NCBI RefSeq assembly: GCF_910591885.1
Contig: NW_025963602.1
Coordinates: 62,001-126,000 of the forward strand
DNA: 64,000 nt
Direction: 5' to 3'
From: Bombus terrestris
Lineage: Eukaryota > Arthropoda > Insecta > Hymenoptera > Apidae
The notes under the pieces were generated by a model, which was not told the DNA's origin, did no database searches, and saw nothing but the letters and a program-made list of their open reading frames with translations. The position numbers and the translations under genes are program-made. This document shows, piece after piece, positions 49,980 through 62,337 of this stretch (within the stretch, counting starts at the first letter, position 1; each line of letters begins with the position of its first letter).

Positions 49980-52299
49980 AGCGGTGTCCAACGATGTCCA
50001 ACGGTGTCCAACGGTGTCCCACGATGTCCACCGATGTCCAACGGTGTCCAACGGTGTCCAACGGTGTCCAACGGTGTCCAACGATGTCCAACGATGTCCA
50101 ACGGTGTCCCACGATGTCCACCGATGTCCAACGGTTTCCAACGGTGTCCCACGTTGTCCCACGTTGTCCCACGTTGTCCCACGTTGTCCCACGGTGTCCA
50201 ACGGTGTCCAACGGTGTCCCACGATGTCCACCGATGTCCAACGGTGTCCCACGTTGTCCCACGTTGTCCCACGTTGTCCCACGTTGTCCCACGATGTCCA
50301 ACGGTGTCCAACGGTGTCCCACGGTGTCCCACGTTGTCCCACGTTGTCCCACGGTGTCCAACGATGTCCAACGGTGTCCCACGTTGTCCCTTGTTGTCCC
50401 ACGTTGTCCCACGTTGTCCCACGTTGTCCCACGTTGTCCCACGTTGTCCCACGTTGTCCCACGTTGTCCCACGTTGTCCCACGTTGTCCCACGTTGTCCA
50501 ACGATGTCCAACGGTGTCCAACGGTGTCCCACGTTGTCCCACGTTGTCCCACGTTGTCCCACGGTGTCCAGCGGTGTCCAACGATGTCCAACGGTGTCCA
50601 ACGGTGTCCCACGATGTCCACCGATGTCCAACGGTGTCCAACGGTGTCCAACGATGTCCAACGGTGTCCCACGATGTCCAACGATGTCCAACGATGTCCA
50701 ACGATGTCCAACGGTGTCCAACGGTGTCCCACGTTGTCCCACGTTGTCCCACGGTGTCCAACGATGTCCAACGGTGTCCCACGTTGTCCCACGTTGTCCC
50801 ACGTTGTCCCACGTTGTCCCACGTTGTTCCATGGTTTCCCACGTTGTCCCACGTTGTCCCACGTTGTCCCACGGTGTCCAACGATGTCCAACGGTGTCCA
50901 ACGGTGTCCCACGGTGTCCAACGGTGTCCCACGTTGTCCCACGTTGTCCCACGTTGTCCCACGTTGTCCCACGTTGTCCCACGTTGTCCCACGGTGTCCA
51001 CCGATGTCCACCGATGTCCAACGATGTCCAACGGTGTCCCACGTTGTCCCACGTTGTCCCACGTTGTCCCACGTTGTCCCACGTTGTCCCACGTTGTCCC
51101 ACGTTGTCCCACGTTGTCCCACGTTGTCCCACGTTGTCCCACGTTGTCCCACGTTGTCCCACGTTGTCCCACGATGTCCCACGTTGTCCAACGTTGTCCC
51201 ACGTTGTCCAACGTTGTCCCACGGTGTTCAACGGTGTCCCACGTTGTCCCACGTTGTCCCACGTTGTCCCACGTTGTCCCACGTTGTCCCACGATGTCCC
51301 ACGTTGTCCAACGATGTCCAACGGTGTCCCACGTTGTCCCACGTTGTCCCACGTTGTCCCACGTTGTCCCACGGTGTCCAACGATGTCCAACGGTGTCCC
51401 ACGTTGTCCCTTGTTGTCCCACGTTGTCCCACGTTGTCCCACGTTGTCCCACGTTGTCCCACGTTGTCCCACGTTGTCCCACGTTGTCCCACGTTGTCCC
51501 ACGTTGTCCCACGATGTCCCACGTTGTCCAACGATGTCCAACGGTGTCCCACGTTGTCCCACGTTGTCCCACGTTGTCCCACGTTGTCCAACGATGTCCA
51601 ACGGTGTCCCACGTTGTCCCACGTTGTCCCACGTTGTCCCACGTTGTCCCACGATGTCCCACGTTGTCCAACGATGTCCAACGGTGTCCCACGTTGTCCC
51701 ACGTTGTCCTACGTTGTCCCACGTTGTCCCACGTTGTCCCACGTTGTCCCACGTTGTCCCACGTTGTCCCACGGTGTCCAACGGTGTCCCACGTTGTCCC
51801 ACGTTGTCCCACGGTGTCCAACGATGTCCAACGGTGTCCAACGGTGTCCCACGGTGTCCCACGTTGTCCCACGTTGTCCCACGGTGTCCAACGATGTCCA
51901 ACGGTGTCCCACGCTGTCCCACGTTGTCCCACGTTGTCCCACGTTGTCCCACGGTGTCCAACGATGTCCAACGGTGTCCCACGTTGTCCCACGTTGTCCC
52001 ACGTTGTCCCACGTTGTCCCACGTTGTCCCACGATGTCCCACGTTGTCCCACGTTGTCCCACGTTGTCCCACGTTGTCCCACGTTGTCCCACGTTGTCCC
52101 ACGGTGTCCAACGGTGTCCCACGTTGTCCCACGTTGTCCCACGTTGTCCCACGTTGTCCCACGTTGTCCCACGATGTCCCACGTTGTCCCACGTTGTCCC
52201 ACGGTGTCCAACGATGTCCAACGGTGTCCCACGTTGTCCCACGTTGTCCCACGTTGTCCCACGGTGTCCAACGGTGTCCAACGATGTCCAACGGTGTCC

Positions 52300-53519
52300 A
52301 ACCGTGTCCCACGTTGTCCCACGTTGTCCCACGTTGTCCCACGTTGTCCCACGTTGTCCCACGTTGTCCCACGTTGTCCCACGGTGTCCCACGGTGTCCA
52401 ACGATGTCCAACGATGTCCAACGATGTCCAACGGTGTCCAGCGATGTCCCACGGTGTCCAACGGTGTCCAACGGTGTCCAACGGTGTCCAACGATGTCCA
52501 ACGATGTCCAACGGTGTCCAACGGTGTCCCACGTTGTCCCACGTTGTCCCACGGTGTCCAACGGTGTCCAACGGTGTCCCACGTTGTCCCACGTTGTCCC
52601 ACGTTGTCCCACGTTGTCCCACGTTGTTCCATGGTTTCCCACGTTGTCCCACGGTGTCCAACGGTGTCCAACGATGTCCAACGGTGTCCAACCGTGTCCA
52701 ACGGTGTCCCACGTTGTCCCACGTTGTCCCACGTTGTCCCACGTTGTTCCATGTTTTCCCACGTTGTCCCACGTTGTCCCACGTTGTCCCACGGTGTCCA
52801 ACGATGTCCAACGGTGTCCAACGGTGTCCCACGGTGTCCAACGGTGTCCCACGTTGTCCCACGTTGTCCCACGTTGTCCCACGTTGTCCAACGGTGTCCC
52901 ACGGTGTTCAACGGTGTCCCACGTTGTCCCACGTTGTCCCACGTTGTCCCACGTTGTCCCACGTTGTCCCACGTTGTCCCACGTTGTCCCACGGTGTCCA
53001 ACGGTGTCCAACGATGTCCAACGGTGTCCAGCGGTGTCCCACGATGTCCACCGATGTCCAACGGTGTCCAACGGTGTCCAACGGTGTCCAACGGTGTCCA
53101 ACGATGTCCAACGATGTCCAACGATGTCCAACGGTGTCCAACGATGTCCAACGATGTCCAACGGTGTCCCACGATGTCCAACGATGTCCAACGATGTCCA
53201 ACGGTGTCCAACGGTGTCCCACGTTGTCCCACGTTGTCCCACGTTGTCCCACGGTGTCCAACGATGTCCAACGGTGTCCCACGTTGTCCAACGGTGTCCC
53301 ACGTTGTCCCACGTTGTCCCACGTTGTCCCACGTTGTCCCACGATGTCCCACGTTGTCCCACGTTGTCCCACGTTGTCCCACGTTGTCCCACGTTGTCCC
53401 ACGTTGTCCCACGTTGTCCCACGTTGTCCCACGTTGTCCCACGGTGTCCAACGGTGTCCAACGATGTCCCACGTTGTCCAACGATGTCCAACGGTGTCCC
53501 ACGTTGTCCCACGTTGTCC
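52300..53519 (+). repeat. CATGGTTTCC module M7 (1,220 bp)
   Basis: Copy of M6 at an offset of 4,860-4,870 bp: CATGGTTTCC 52630, CATGTTTTCC 52750, CACGGTGTTC 52900, TACGTTGTCC 53520. It is one unit longer than M4-M6 and lacks their CACGTTGCCC unit. A CAAGTTGTCC unit follows near 53540. Confidence 0.85.
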
Positions 53520-54989
53520 TACGTTGTCCCACGTTGTCCCAAGTTGTCCCACGTTGTCCCACGTTGTCCCACGTTGTCCCACGGTGTCCAAAGGTGTCCA
53601 ACGATGTCCAACGGTGTCCCACGTTGTCCCACGTTGTCCCACGTTGTCCCACGGTGTCCAACGGTGTCCAACGATGTCCAACGGTGTCCAACGGTGTCCC
53701 ACGATGTCCACCGATGTCCAACGGTGTCCCACGTTGTCCCACGTTGTCCCACGTTGTCCCACGATGTCCAACGGTGTCCAACGGTGTCCCACGGTGTCCC
53801 ACGTTGTCCCACGTTGTCCCACGGTGTCCAACGATGTCCAACGGTGTCCCACGTTGTCCCACGTTGTCCCACGTTGTCCCACGTTGTCCCACGTTGTCCC
53901 ACGTTGTCCCACGTTGTCCCACGGTGTCCAACGATGTCCAACGGTGTCCCACGTTGTCCCACGTTGTCCCACGTTGTCCCACGTTGTCCAACGATGTCCA
54001 ACGGTGTCCAACGGTGTCCCACGTTGTCCCACGTTGTCCCACGTTGTCCCACGGTGTCCAGCGGTGTCCAACGATGTCCAACGGTGTCCAACGGTGTCCC
54101 ACGATGTCCACCGATGTCCAACGGTGTCCAACGGTGTCCAACGGTGTCCAACGGTGTCCAACGGTGTCCAACGATGTCCAACGATGTCCAACGGTGTCCC
54201 ACGATGTCCACCGATGTCCAACGGTGTCCAACGGTGTCCCACGTTGTCCCACGTTGTCCCACGTTGTCCCACGTTGTCCCACGGTGTCCAACGGTGTCCA
54301 ACGATGTCCAACGGTGTCCAACGGTGTCCCACGTTGTCCCACGTTGTCCAACGATGTCCAACGGTGTCCAACGGTGTCCCACGTTGTCCCACGTTGTCCC
54401 ACGTTGTCCCACGGTGTCCAGCGGTGTCCAACGATGTCCAACGGTGTCCAACGGTGTCCCACGATGTCCACCGATGTCCAACGGTGTCCAACGGTGTCCA
54501 ACGGTGTCCAACGGTGTCCAACGATGTCCAACGATGTCCAACGGTGTCCCACGATGTCCACCGATATCCAACGGTTTCCAACGGTGTCCCACGTTGTCCC
54601 ACGTTGTCCCACGTTGTCCCACGTTGTCCCACGGTGTCCAACGGTGTCCAACGATGTCCAACGGTGTCCAACGGTGTCCCACGTTGTCCCACGTTGTCCC
54701 ACGTTGTCCCACGTTGTCCCACGGTGTCCAAAGATGTCCAACGGTGTCCCACGTTGTCCCACGTTGTCCCACGTTGTCCCACGTTGTCCCACGTTGTCCC
54801 ACGTTGTCCCACGTTGTCCCACGTTGTCCCACGTTGTCCCACGTTGTCCCACGATGTCCCACGTTGTCCCACGGTGTCCAACGATGTCCCACGTTGTCCC
54901 ACGTTGTCCCACGGTGTCCAGCGGTGTCCAACGGTGTCCCACGTTGTCCCACGTTGTCCCACGTTGTCCCACGTTGTCCCACGTTGTCC

Positions 54990-54998
54990 CACGTTGCC
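54990..54998 (+). repeat. 9-bp unit CACGTTGCC (register shift 2)
   Basis: Second 9-bp unit. The next four units are C-type (one, at 55019, is CACGTTGTTC), then AACGATGTCC and AACGGTGTCC, the same context as at 33321 and 62019. Confidence 0.95.
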
Positions 54999-55528
54999 CA
55001 CGTTGTCCCACGTTGTCCCACGTTGTTCCACGTTGTCCAACGATGTCCAACGGTGTCCCACGTTGTCCCACGTTGTCCCACGTTGTCCCACGTTGTCCCA
55101 CGGTGTCCAACGATGTCCCACGTTGTCCCACGTTGTCCCACGTTGTCCAACGATGTCCAACGGTGTCCAACGGTGTCCCACGTTGTCCCACGTTGTCCCA
55201 CGTTGTCCCACGGTGTCCAGCGGTGTCCAACGATGTCCAACGGTGTCCAACGGTGTCCCACGATGTCCACCGATGTCCAACGGTGTCCCACGATGTCCAA
55301 CGGTGTCCCACGTTGTCCCACGTTGTCCCACGTTGTCCCACGTTGTCCCACGTTGTCCCACGTTGTCCCACGTTGTCCCACGGTGTCCAACGATGCCCAA
55401 CGGTGTCCCACGTTGTCCAACGGTGTCCCACGTTGTCCCACGTTGTCCCACGTTGTCCCACGATGTCCCACGTTGTCCCACGTTGTCCCACGTTGTCCCA
55501 CGTTGTCCCACGTTGTCCCACGGTGTCC

Positions 55529-55788
55529 AACGATGTCCAACGGTGTCCAACGGTGTCCAACGATGTCCAACGGTGTCCAACGATGTCCAACGATGTCCAA
55601 CGGTGTCCAACGATGTCCAACGATGTCCAACGATGTCCAACGGTGTCCAACGGTGTCCAACGGTGTCCAACGGTGTCCAACGGTGTCCAACGGTGTCCAA
55701 CGGTGTCCAACGGTGTCCAACGGTGTCCAACGGTGTCCAACGGTGTCCAACGGTGTCCAACGATGTCCAACGATGTCCAACGGTGTCC
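55529..55788 (+). repeat. Long A block, 26 A-type units
   Basis: Twenty-six consecutive units begin with AA, including 12 AACGGTGTCC in a row at 55639-55758. No CCC or GGG tract occurs in the block, so the G-quadruplex pattern of the flanks is interrupted for 260 bp. Most A-type runs elsewhere are two to twelve units. Confidence 0.9.
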
Positions 55789-58188
55789 CACGGTGTCCCA
55801 CGTTGTCCCACGTTGTCCCACGGTGTCCAACGATGTCCAACGGTGTCCCACGTTGTCCCTTGTTGTCCCACGTTGTCCCACGTTGTCCCACGTTGTCCCA
55901 CGTTGTCCAACGGTGTCCCACGTTGTCCCACGTTGTCCCACGGTGTCCAACGATGTCCAACGGTGTCCCACGTTGTCCCACGTTGTCCCACGTTGTCCCA
56001 CGTTGTCCCACGTTGTTCCATGGTTTCCCACGTTGTCCCACGTTGTCCCACGTTGTCCCACGGTGTCCAACGATGTCCAACGGTGTCCAACGGTGTCCCA
56101 CGGTGTCCAACGGTGTCCCACGTTGTCCCACGTTGTCCCACGTTGTCCCACGTTTTCCCACGTTGTCCCACGTTGTCCCACGGTGTCCACCGATGTCCAC
56201 CGATGTCCAACGATGTCCAACGGTGTCCCACGTTGTCCCACGTTGTCCCACGTTGTCCCACGTTGTCCCACGTTGTCCCACGTTGTCCCACGTTGTCCCA
56301 CGTTGTCCCACGTTGTCCCACGTTGTCCCACGTTGTCCCACGTTGTCCCACGTTGTCCCACGTTGTCCCACGATGTCCCACGTTGTCCAACGATGTCCAA
56401 CGGTGTCCCACGTTGTCCCACGTTGTCCCACGGTGTCCAGCGGTGTCCAACGATGTCCAACGTTGTCCCACGTTGTCCCACGTTGTCCCACGTTGTCCCA
56501 CGGTGTCCAACGATGTCCAACGGTGTCCCACGTTGTCCCACGTTGTTCCATGGTTTCCCACGTTGTCCCACGTTGTCCCACGTTGTCCCACGGTGTCCAA
56601 CGATGTCCAACGGTGTCCAACGGTGTCCCACGGTGTCCAACGGTGTCCCACGTTGTCCCACGTTGTCCCACGTTGTCCCACGTTGTCCCACGTTGTCCCA
56701 CGTTGTCCCACGTTGTCCCACGTTGTCCCACGTTGTCCCACGATGTCCAACGGTGTCCAACGGTGTCCCACGGTGTCCCACGTTGTCCCACGTTGTCCCA
56801 CGGTGTCCAACGATGTCCAACGGTGTCCCACGTTGTCCCACGTTGTCCCACGTTGTCCCACGTTGTCCCACGTTGTCCCACGTTGTCCCACGTTGTCCCA
56901 CGTTGTCCCACGTTGTCCCACGTTGTCCCACGTTGTCCCACGTTGTCCCACGTTGTCCCACGATGTCCCACGTTGTCCAACGATGTCCAACGGTGTCCCA
57001 CGTTGTCCCACGTTGTCCCACGTTGTCCCACGTTGTCCCACGGTGTCCAACGATGTCCAACGGTGTCCCACGTTGTCCCACGTTGTCCCACGTTGTCCCA
57101 CGTTGTCCAACGATGTCCAACGGTGTCCAACGGTGTCCCACGTTGTCCCACGTTGTCCCACGTTGTCCCACGGTGTCCAGCGGTGTCCAACGATGTCCAA
57201 CGGTGTCCAACGGTGTCCCACGATGTCCACCGATGTCCAACGGTGTCCAACGGTGTCCAACGGTGTCCAACGATGTCCAACGATGTCCAACAGTGTCCCA
57301 CGATGTCCACCGATGTCCAACGGTGTCCAACGGTGTCCCACGTTGTCCCACGTTGTCCCACGTTGTCCCACGTTGTCCCACGGTGTCCAACGGTGTCCAA
57401 CGATGTCCAACGGTGTCCAACGGTGTCCCACGTTGTCCCACGTTGTCCAACGATGTCCAACGGTGTCCAACGGTGTCCCACGGTGTCCAACGGTGTCCCA
57501 CGTTGTCCCACGTTGTCCCACGTTGTCCAACGGTGTCCCACGTTGTCCCACGTTGTCCCACGTTGTCCCACGGTGTCCAGCGGTGTCCAACGATGTCCAA
57601 CGGTGTCCAACGGTGTCCCACGATGTCCACCGATGTCCAACGGTGTCCAACGGTGTCCAACGGTGTCCAACGGTGTCCAACGATATCCAACGATGTCCAA
57701 CGGTGTCCCACGATGTCCACCGATGTCCAACGGTTTCCAACGGTGTCCCACGTTGTCCCACGTTGTCCCACGTTGTCCCACGTTGTCCCACGGTGTCCAA
57801 CGGTGTCCAACGATGTCCAACGGTGTCCAACGGTGTCCCACGTTGTCCCACGTTGTCCCACGTTGTCCCACGTTGTCCCACGGTGTCCAACGATGTCCAA
57901 CGGTGTCCCACGTTGTCCCACGTTGTCCCACGTTGTCCCACGTTGTCCCACGTTGTCCCACGTTGTCCCACGTTGTCCCACGTTGTCCCACGTTGTCCCA
58001 CGTTGTCCCACGGTGTCCAACGGTGTCCAACGATGTCCAACGGTGTCCAACGGTGTCCCACGTTGTCCCACGTTGTCCCACGTTGTCCCACGTTGTCCCA
58101 CGGTGTCCAACGATGTCCAACGGTGTCCCACGTTGTCCCACGTTGTCCCACGTTGTCCCACGGTGTCCAACGATGTCCCACGTTGTCC

Positions 58189-59848
58189 CACGTTGTCCCA
58201 CGTTGTCCCACGTTGTCCCACGTTGTCCCACGTTGTCCCACGTTGTCCCACGTTGTCCCACGTTGTCCCACGTTGTCCCACGTTGTCCCACGGTGTCCAA
58301 CGATGCCCAACGGTGTCCCACGTTGTCCAACGGTGTCCCACGTTGTCCCACGTTGTCCCACGTTGTCCCACGATGTCCCACGTTGTCCCACGTTGTCCCA
58401 CGTTGTCCCACGTTGTCCCACGTTGTCCCACGGTGTCCAACGATGTCCAACGGTGTCCAACGGTGTCCAACGATGTCCAACGGTGTCCAACGATGTCCAA
58501 CGATGTCCAACGGTGTCCAACGATGTCCAACGATGTCCAACGATGTCCAACGGTGTCCAACGGTGTCCAACGGTGTCCAACGGTGTCCAACGGTGTCCAA
58601 CGGTGTCCAACGGTGTCCAACGGTGTCCAACGATGTCCAACGATGTCCAACGATGTCCAACGATGTCCAACGATGTCCAACGGTGTCCAACGGTGTGCAA
58701 CGATGTCCAACGGTGTCCCACGGTGTCCAACGGTGTCCAACGATGTCCACCGGTGTCCAACGGTGTCCCACGATGTCCACCGATGTCCAACGGTGTCCCA
58801 CGTTGTCCCACGTTGTCCCACGTTGTCCCACGTTGTCCCACGATGTCCAACGGTGTCCAACGGTGTCCCACGGTGTCCCACGTTGTCCCACGTTGTCCCA
58901 CGGTGTCCAACGATGTCCAACGGTGTCCCACGTTGTCCCTTGTTGTCCCACGTTGTCCCACGTTGTCCCACGTTGTCCCACGTTGTCCCACGTTGTCCCA
59001 CGTTGTCCCACGTTGTCCCACGTTGTCCCACGTTGTCCCACGATGTCCCACGTTGTCCAACGATGTCCAACGGTGCCCCACGTTGTCCCACGTTGTCCCA
59101 CGTTGTCCCACGTTGTCCCACGGTGTCCAACGATGTCCAACGGTGTCCCACGTTGTCCCACGTTGTCCCACGTTGTCCCACGTTGTCCAACGATGTCCAA
59201 CGGTGTCCAACGGTGTCCCACGTTGTCCCACGTTGTCCCACGTTGTCCCACGGTGTCCAGCGGTGTCCAACGATGTCCAACGGTGTCCAACGGTGTCCCA
59301 CGATGTCCACCGATGTCCAACGGTGTCCAACGGTGTCCAACGATGTCCAACGGTGTCCCACGATGTCCAACGATGTCCAACGATGTCCAACGATGTCCAA
59401 CGGTGTCCAACGGTGTCCCACGTTGTCCCACGTTGTCCCACGGTGTCCAACGATGTCCAACGGTGTCCCACGTTGTCCCACGTTGTCCCACGTTGTCCCA
59501 CGTTGTCCCACGTTGTTCCATGGTTTCCCACGTTGTCCCACGTTGTCCCACGTTGTCCCACGGTGTCCAACGATGTCCAACGGTGTCCAACGGTGTCCCA
59601 CGGTGTCCAACGGTGTCCCACGTTGTCCCACGTTGTCCCACGTTGTCCCACGTTGTCCCACGTTGTCCCACGTTGTCCCACGGTGTCCACCGATGTCCAC
59701 CGATGTCCAACGATGTCCAACGGTGTCCCACGTTGTCCCACGTTGTCCCACGTTGTCCCACGTTGTCCCACGTTGTCCCACGTTGTCCCACGTTGTCCCA
59801 CGTTGTCCCACGTTGTCCCACGTTGTCCCACGTTGTCCCACGTTGTCC
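58189..59848 (+). repeat. 1.66-kb HOR block, left copy of 4,149-bp repeat
   Basis: Matches 62338-63997 at a constant offset of 4,149 bp. Shared markers are AACGATGCCC (58299/62448), the 28-unit A block, CTTGTTGTCC (58939/63088) and CATGGTTTCC (59519/63668). The offset is not a multiple of ten because the 9-bp unit at 62019 lies between the copies. A CCCC tract near 59071 is a private change. Confidence 0.85.
58439..58718 (+). repeat. Long A block, 28 A-type units
   Basis: Twenty-eight consecutive AA-starting units alternate between runs of AACGG and AACGA, with AACGGTGTGC near the end. The same block recurs at 62588-62867. The 26-unit block at 55529 shares its first part but differs in the second, so the blocks are related and have changed internally. 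Confidence 0.9.
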
Positions 59849-60008
59849 CACGTTGTCCCACGATGTCCCACGTTGTCCAACGATGTCGAACGGTGTCCCA
59901 CGTTGTCCCACGTTGTCCCACGGTGTCCAGCGGTGTCCAACGATGTCCAACGGTGTCCAACGGTGTCCCACGATGTCCACCGATGTCCACCGATGTCCAA
60001 CGGTGTCC
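59269..60008 (+). repeat. 740-bp block, left copy of a 930-940-bp repeat
   Basis: Matches 60199-60948. Shared markers are CATGGTTTCC (59519/60449), CACGG followed by two ACCGATGTCC (near 59680/60610) and the rare unit AACGATGTCG (59879/60819). One C-type unit was gained in the right copy, shifting the offset from 930 to 940. Confidence 0.8.
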
Positions 60009-60198
60009 AACGGTGTCCAACGGTGTCCAACGGTGTCCCACGTTGTCCCACGTTGTCCCACGTTGTCCCACGTTGTCCCACGTTGTTCCATGGTTTCCCA
60101 CGTTGTCCCACGGTGTGCAACGGTGTCCAACGATGTCCAATGGTGTCCAACGATGTCCAACGGTGTCCAACGGTGTCCAACGATGTCCAACGATGTCC

Positions 60199-60948
60199 AA
60201 CGATGTCCAACGGTGTCCAACGGTGTCCCACGATGTCCACCGATGTCCAACGGTGTCCAACGGTGTCCAACGATGTCCAACGGTGTCCCACGATGTCCAA
60301 CGATGTCCAACGATGTCCAACGATGTCCAACGGTGTCCAACGGTGTCCCACGTTGTCCCACGTTGTCCCACGGTGTCCAACGATGTCCAACGGTGTCCCA
60401 CGTTGTCCCACGTTGTCCCACGTTGTCCCACGTTGTCCCACGTTGTTCCATGGTTTCCCACGTTGTCCCACGTTGTCCCACGTTGTCCCACGGTGTCCAA
60501 CGATGTCCAACGGTGTCCAACGGTGTCCCACGGTGTCCAACGGTGTCCCACGTTGTCCCACGTTGTCCCACGTTGTCCCACGTTGTCCCACGTTGTCCCA
60601 CGTTGTCCCACGGTGTCCACCGATGTCCACCGATGTCCAACGATGTCCAACGGTGTCCCACGTTGTCCCACGTTGTCCCACGTTGTCCCACGTTGTCCCA
60701 CGTTGTCCCACGTTGTCCCACGTTGTCCCACGTTGTCCCACGTTGTCCCACGTTGTCCCACGTTGTCCCACGTTGTCCCACGTTGTCCCACGTTGTCCCA
60801 CGATGTCCCACGTTGTCCAACGATGTCGAACGGTGTCCCACGTTGTCCCACGTTGTCCCACGGTGTCCAGCGGTGTCCAACGATGTCCAACGGTGTCCAA
60901 CGGTGTCCCACGATGTCCACCGATGTCCACCGATGTCCAACGGTGTCC
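60199..60948 (+). repeat. 750-bp block, right copy of a 930-940-bp repeat
   Basis: Partner of 59269-60008. Beyond it the order is more scrambled: four CATGGTTTCC units lie within 60.0-61.4 kb (60089, 60449, 61109, 61329). CACGGTGTGC occurs near 60109 and 61129, and CACGTTATCC at 61469 gives a - strand TAA. Confidence 0.8.
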
Positions 60949-62018
60949 AACGATGTCCAACGGTGTCCCACGGTGTCCAACGGTGTCCAACGATGTCCAA
61001 CGGTGTCCAACGGTGTCCCACGATGTCCACCGATGTTCAACGGTGTCCCACGTTGTCCCACGTTGTCCCACGTTGTCCCACGTTGTCCCACGTTGTCCCA
61101 CGTTGTTCCATGGTTTCCCACGTTGTCCCACGGTGTGCAACGGTGTCCAACGATGTCCAACGATGTCCAACGGTGTCCAACGGTGTCCCACGGTGTCCAA
61201 CGGTGTCCAACGATGTCCAACGGTGTCCAACGGTGTCCCACGATGTCCACCGATGTCCAACGGTGTCCCACGTTGTCCCACGTTGTCCCACGTTGTCCCA
61301 CGTTGTCCCACGTTGTCCCACGTTGTTCCATGGTTTCCCACGTTGTCCCACGTTGTCCCACGTTGTCCCACGGTGTCCAACGATGTCCAACGGTGTCCAA
61401 CGGTGTCCCACGGTGTCCAACGGTGTCCCACGTTGTCCCACGTTGTCCCACGTTGTCCCACGTTGTCCCACGTTATCCCACGTTGTCCCACGGTGTCCAA
61501 CGGTGTCCAACGATGTCCAACGGTGTCCAACGGTGTCCCACGATGTCCACCGATGTCCAACGGTGTCCAACGGTGTCCAACGGTGTCCAACGGTGTCCAA
61601 CGATGTCCAACGATGTCCAACGATGTCCAACGGTGTCCCACGTTGTCCCACGTTGTCCCACGTTGTCCTACGATGTCCCACGTTGTCCCACGTTGTCCCA
61701 CGTTGTCCCACGTTGTCCCACGTTGTCCCACGTTGTCCCACGTTGTCCCACGTTGTCCCACGTTGTCCCACGTTGTCCCACGGTGTCCAACGGTGTCCAA
61801 CGGTGTCCAACGGTGTCCAACGATGTCCCACGATGTCCCACGTTGTCCCACGGTGTCCAACGATGTCCCACGTTGTCCCACGTTGTCCCACGGTGTCCAG
61901 CGGTGTCCAACGGTGTCCCACGTTGTCCCACGTTGTCCCACGTTGTCCCACGTTGTCCAACGGTGTCCCACGTTGTCCCACGTTGTCCCACGTTGTCCCA
62001 CGTTGTCCCACGTTGTCC

Positions 62019-62027
62019 CACGTTGCC
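62019..62027 (+). repeat. 9-bp unit CACGTTGCC (register shift 3)
   Basis: Third 9-bp unit, again followed by four C-type units, then AACGATGTCC and AACGGTGTCC. From 62028 units start at grid position 8. Confidence 0.95.
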
Positions 62028-62337
62028 CACGTTGTCCCACGTTGTCCCACGTTGTCCCACGTTGTCCAACGATGTCCAACGGTGTCCCACGTTGTCCCAC
62101 GTTGTCCCACGTTGTCCCACGTTGTCCCACGGTGTCCAACGATGTCCCACGTTGTCCCACGTTGTCCCACGTTGTCCAACGATGTCCAACGGTGTCCAAC
62201 GGTGTCCCACGTTGTCCCACGTTGTCCCACGTTGTCCCACGGTGTCCAGCGGTGTCCAACGATGTCCAACGGTGTCCAACGGTGTCCCACGATGTCCACC
62301 GATGTCCAACGGTGTCCCACGATGTCCAACGGTGTCC

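Larger units (their letters stand above)
47310..52010 (+). repeat. ~4.7-kb HOR block, right copy
   Basis: Partner of 40800-45290 and 210 bp longer. It keeps a CTTGTTGTCC unit at 50390 lost in the left copy. CACGGTGTCC at 49510 replaces a consensus unit (43000), and AACGTTGTCC at 51210 replaces AACGGTGTCC (44490). Confidence 0.85.
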
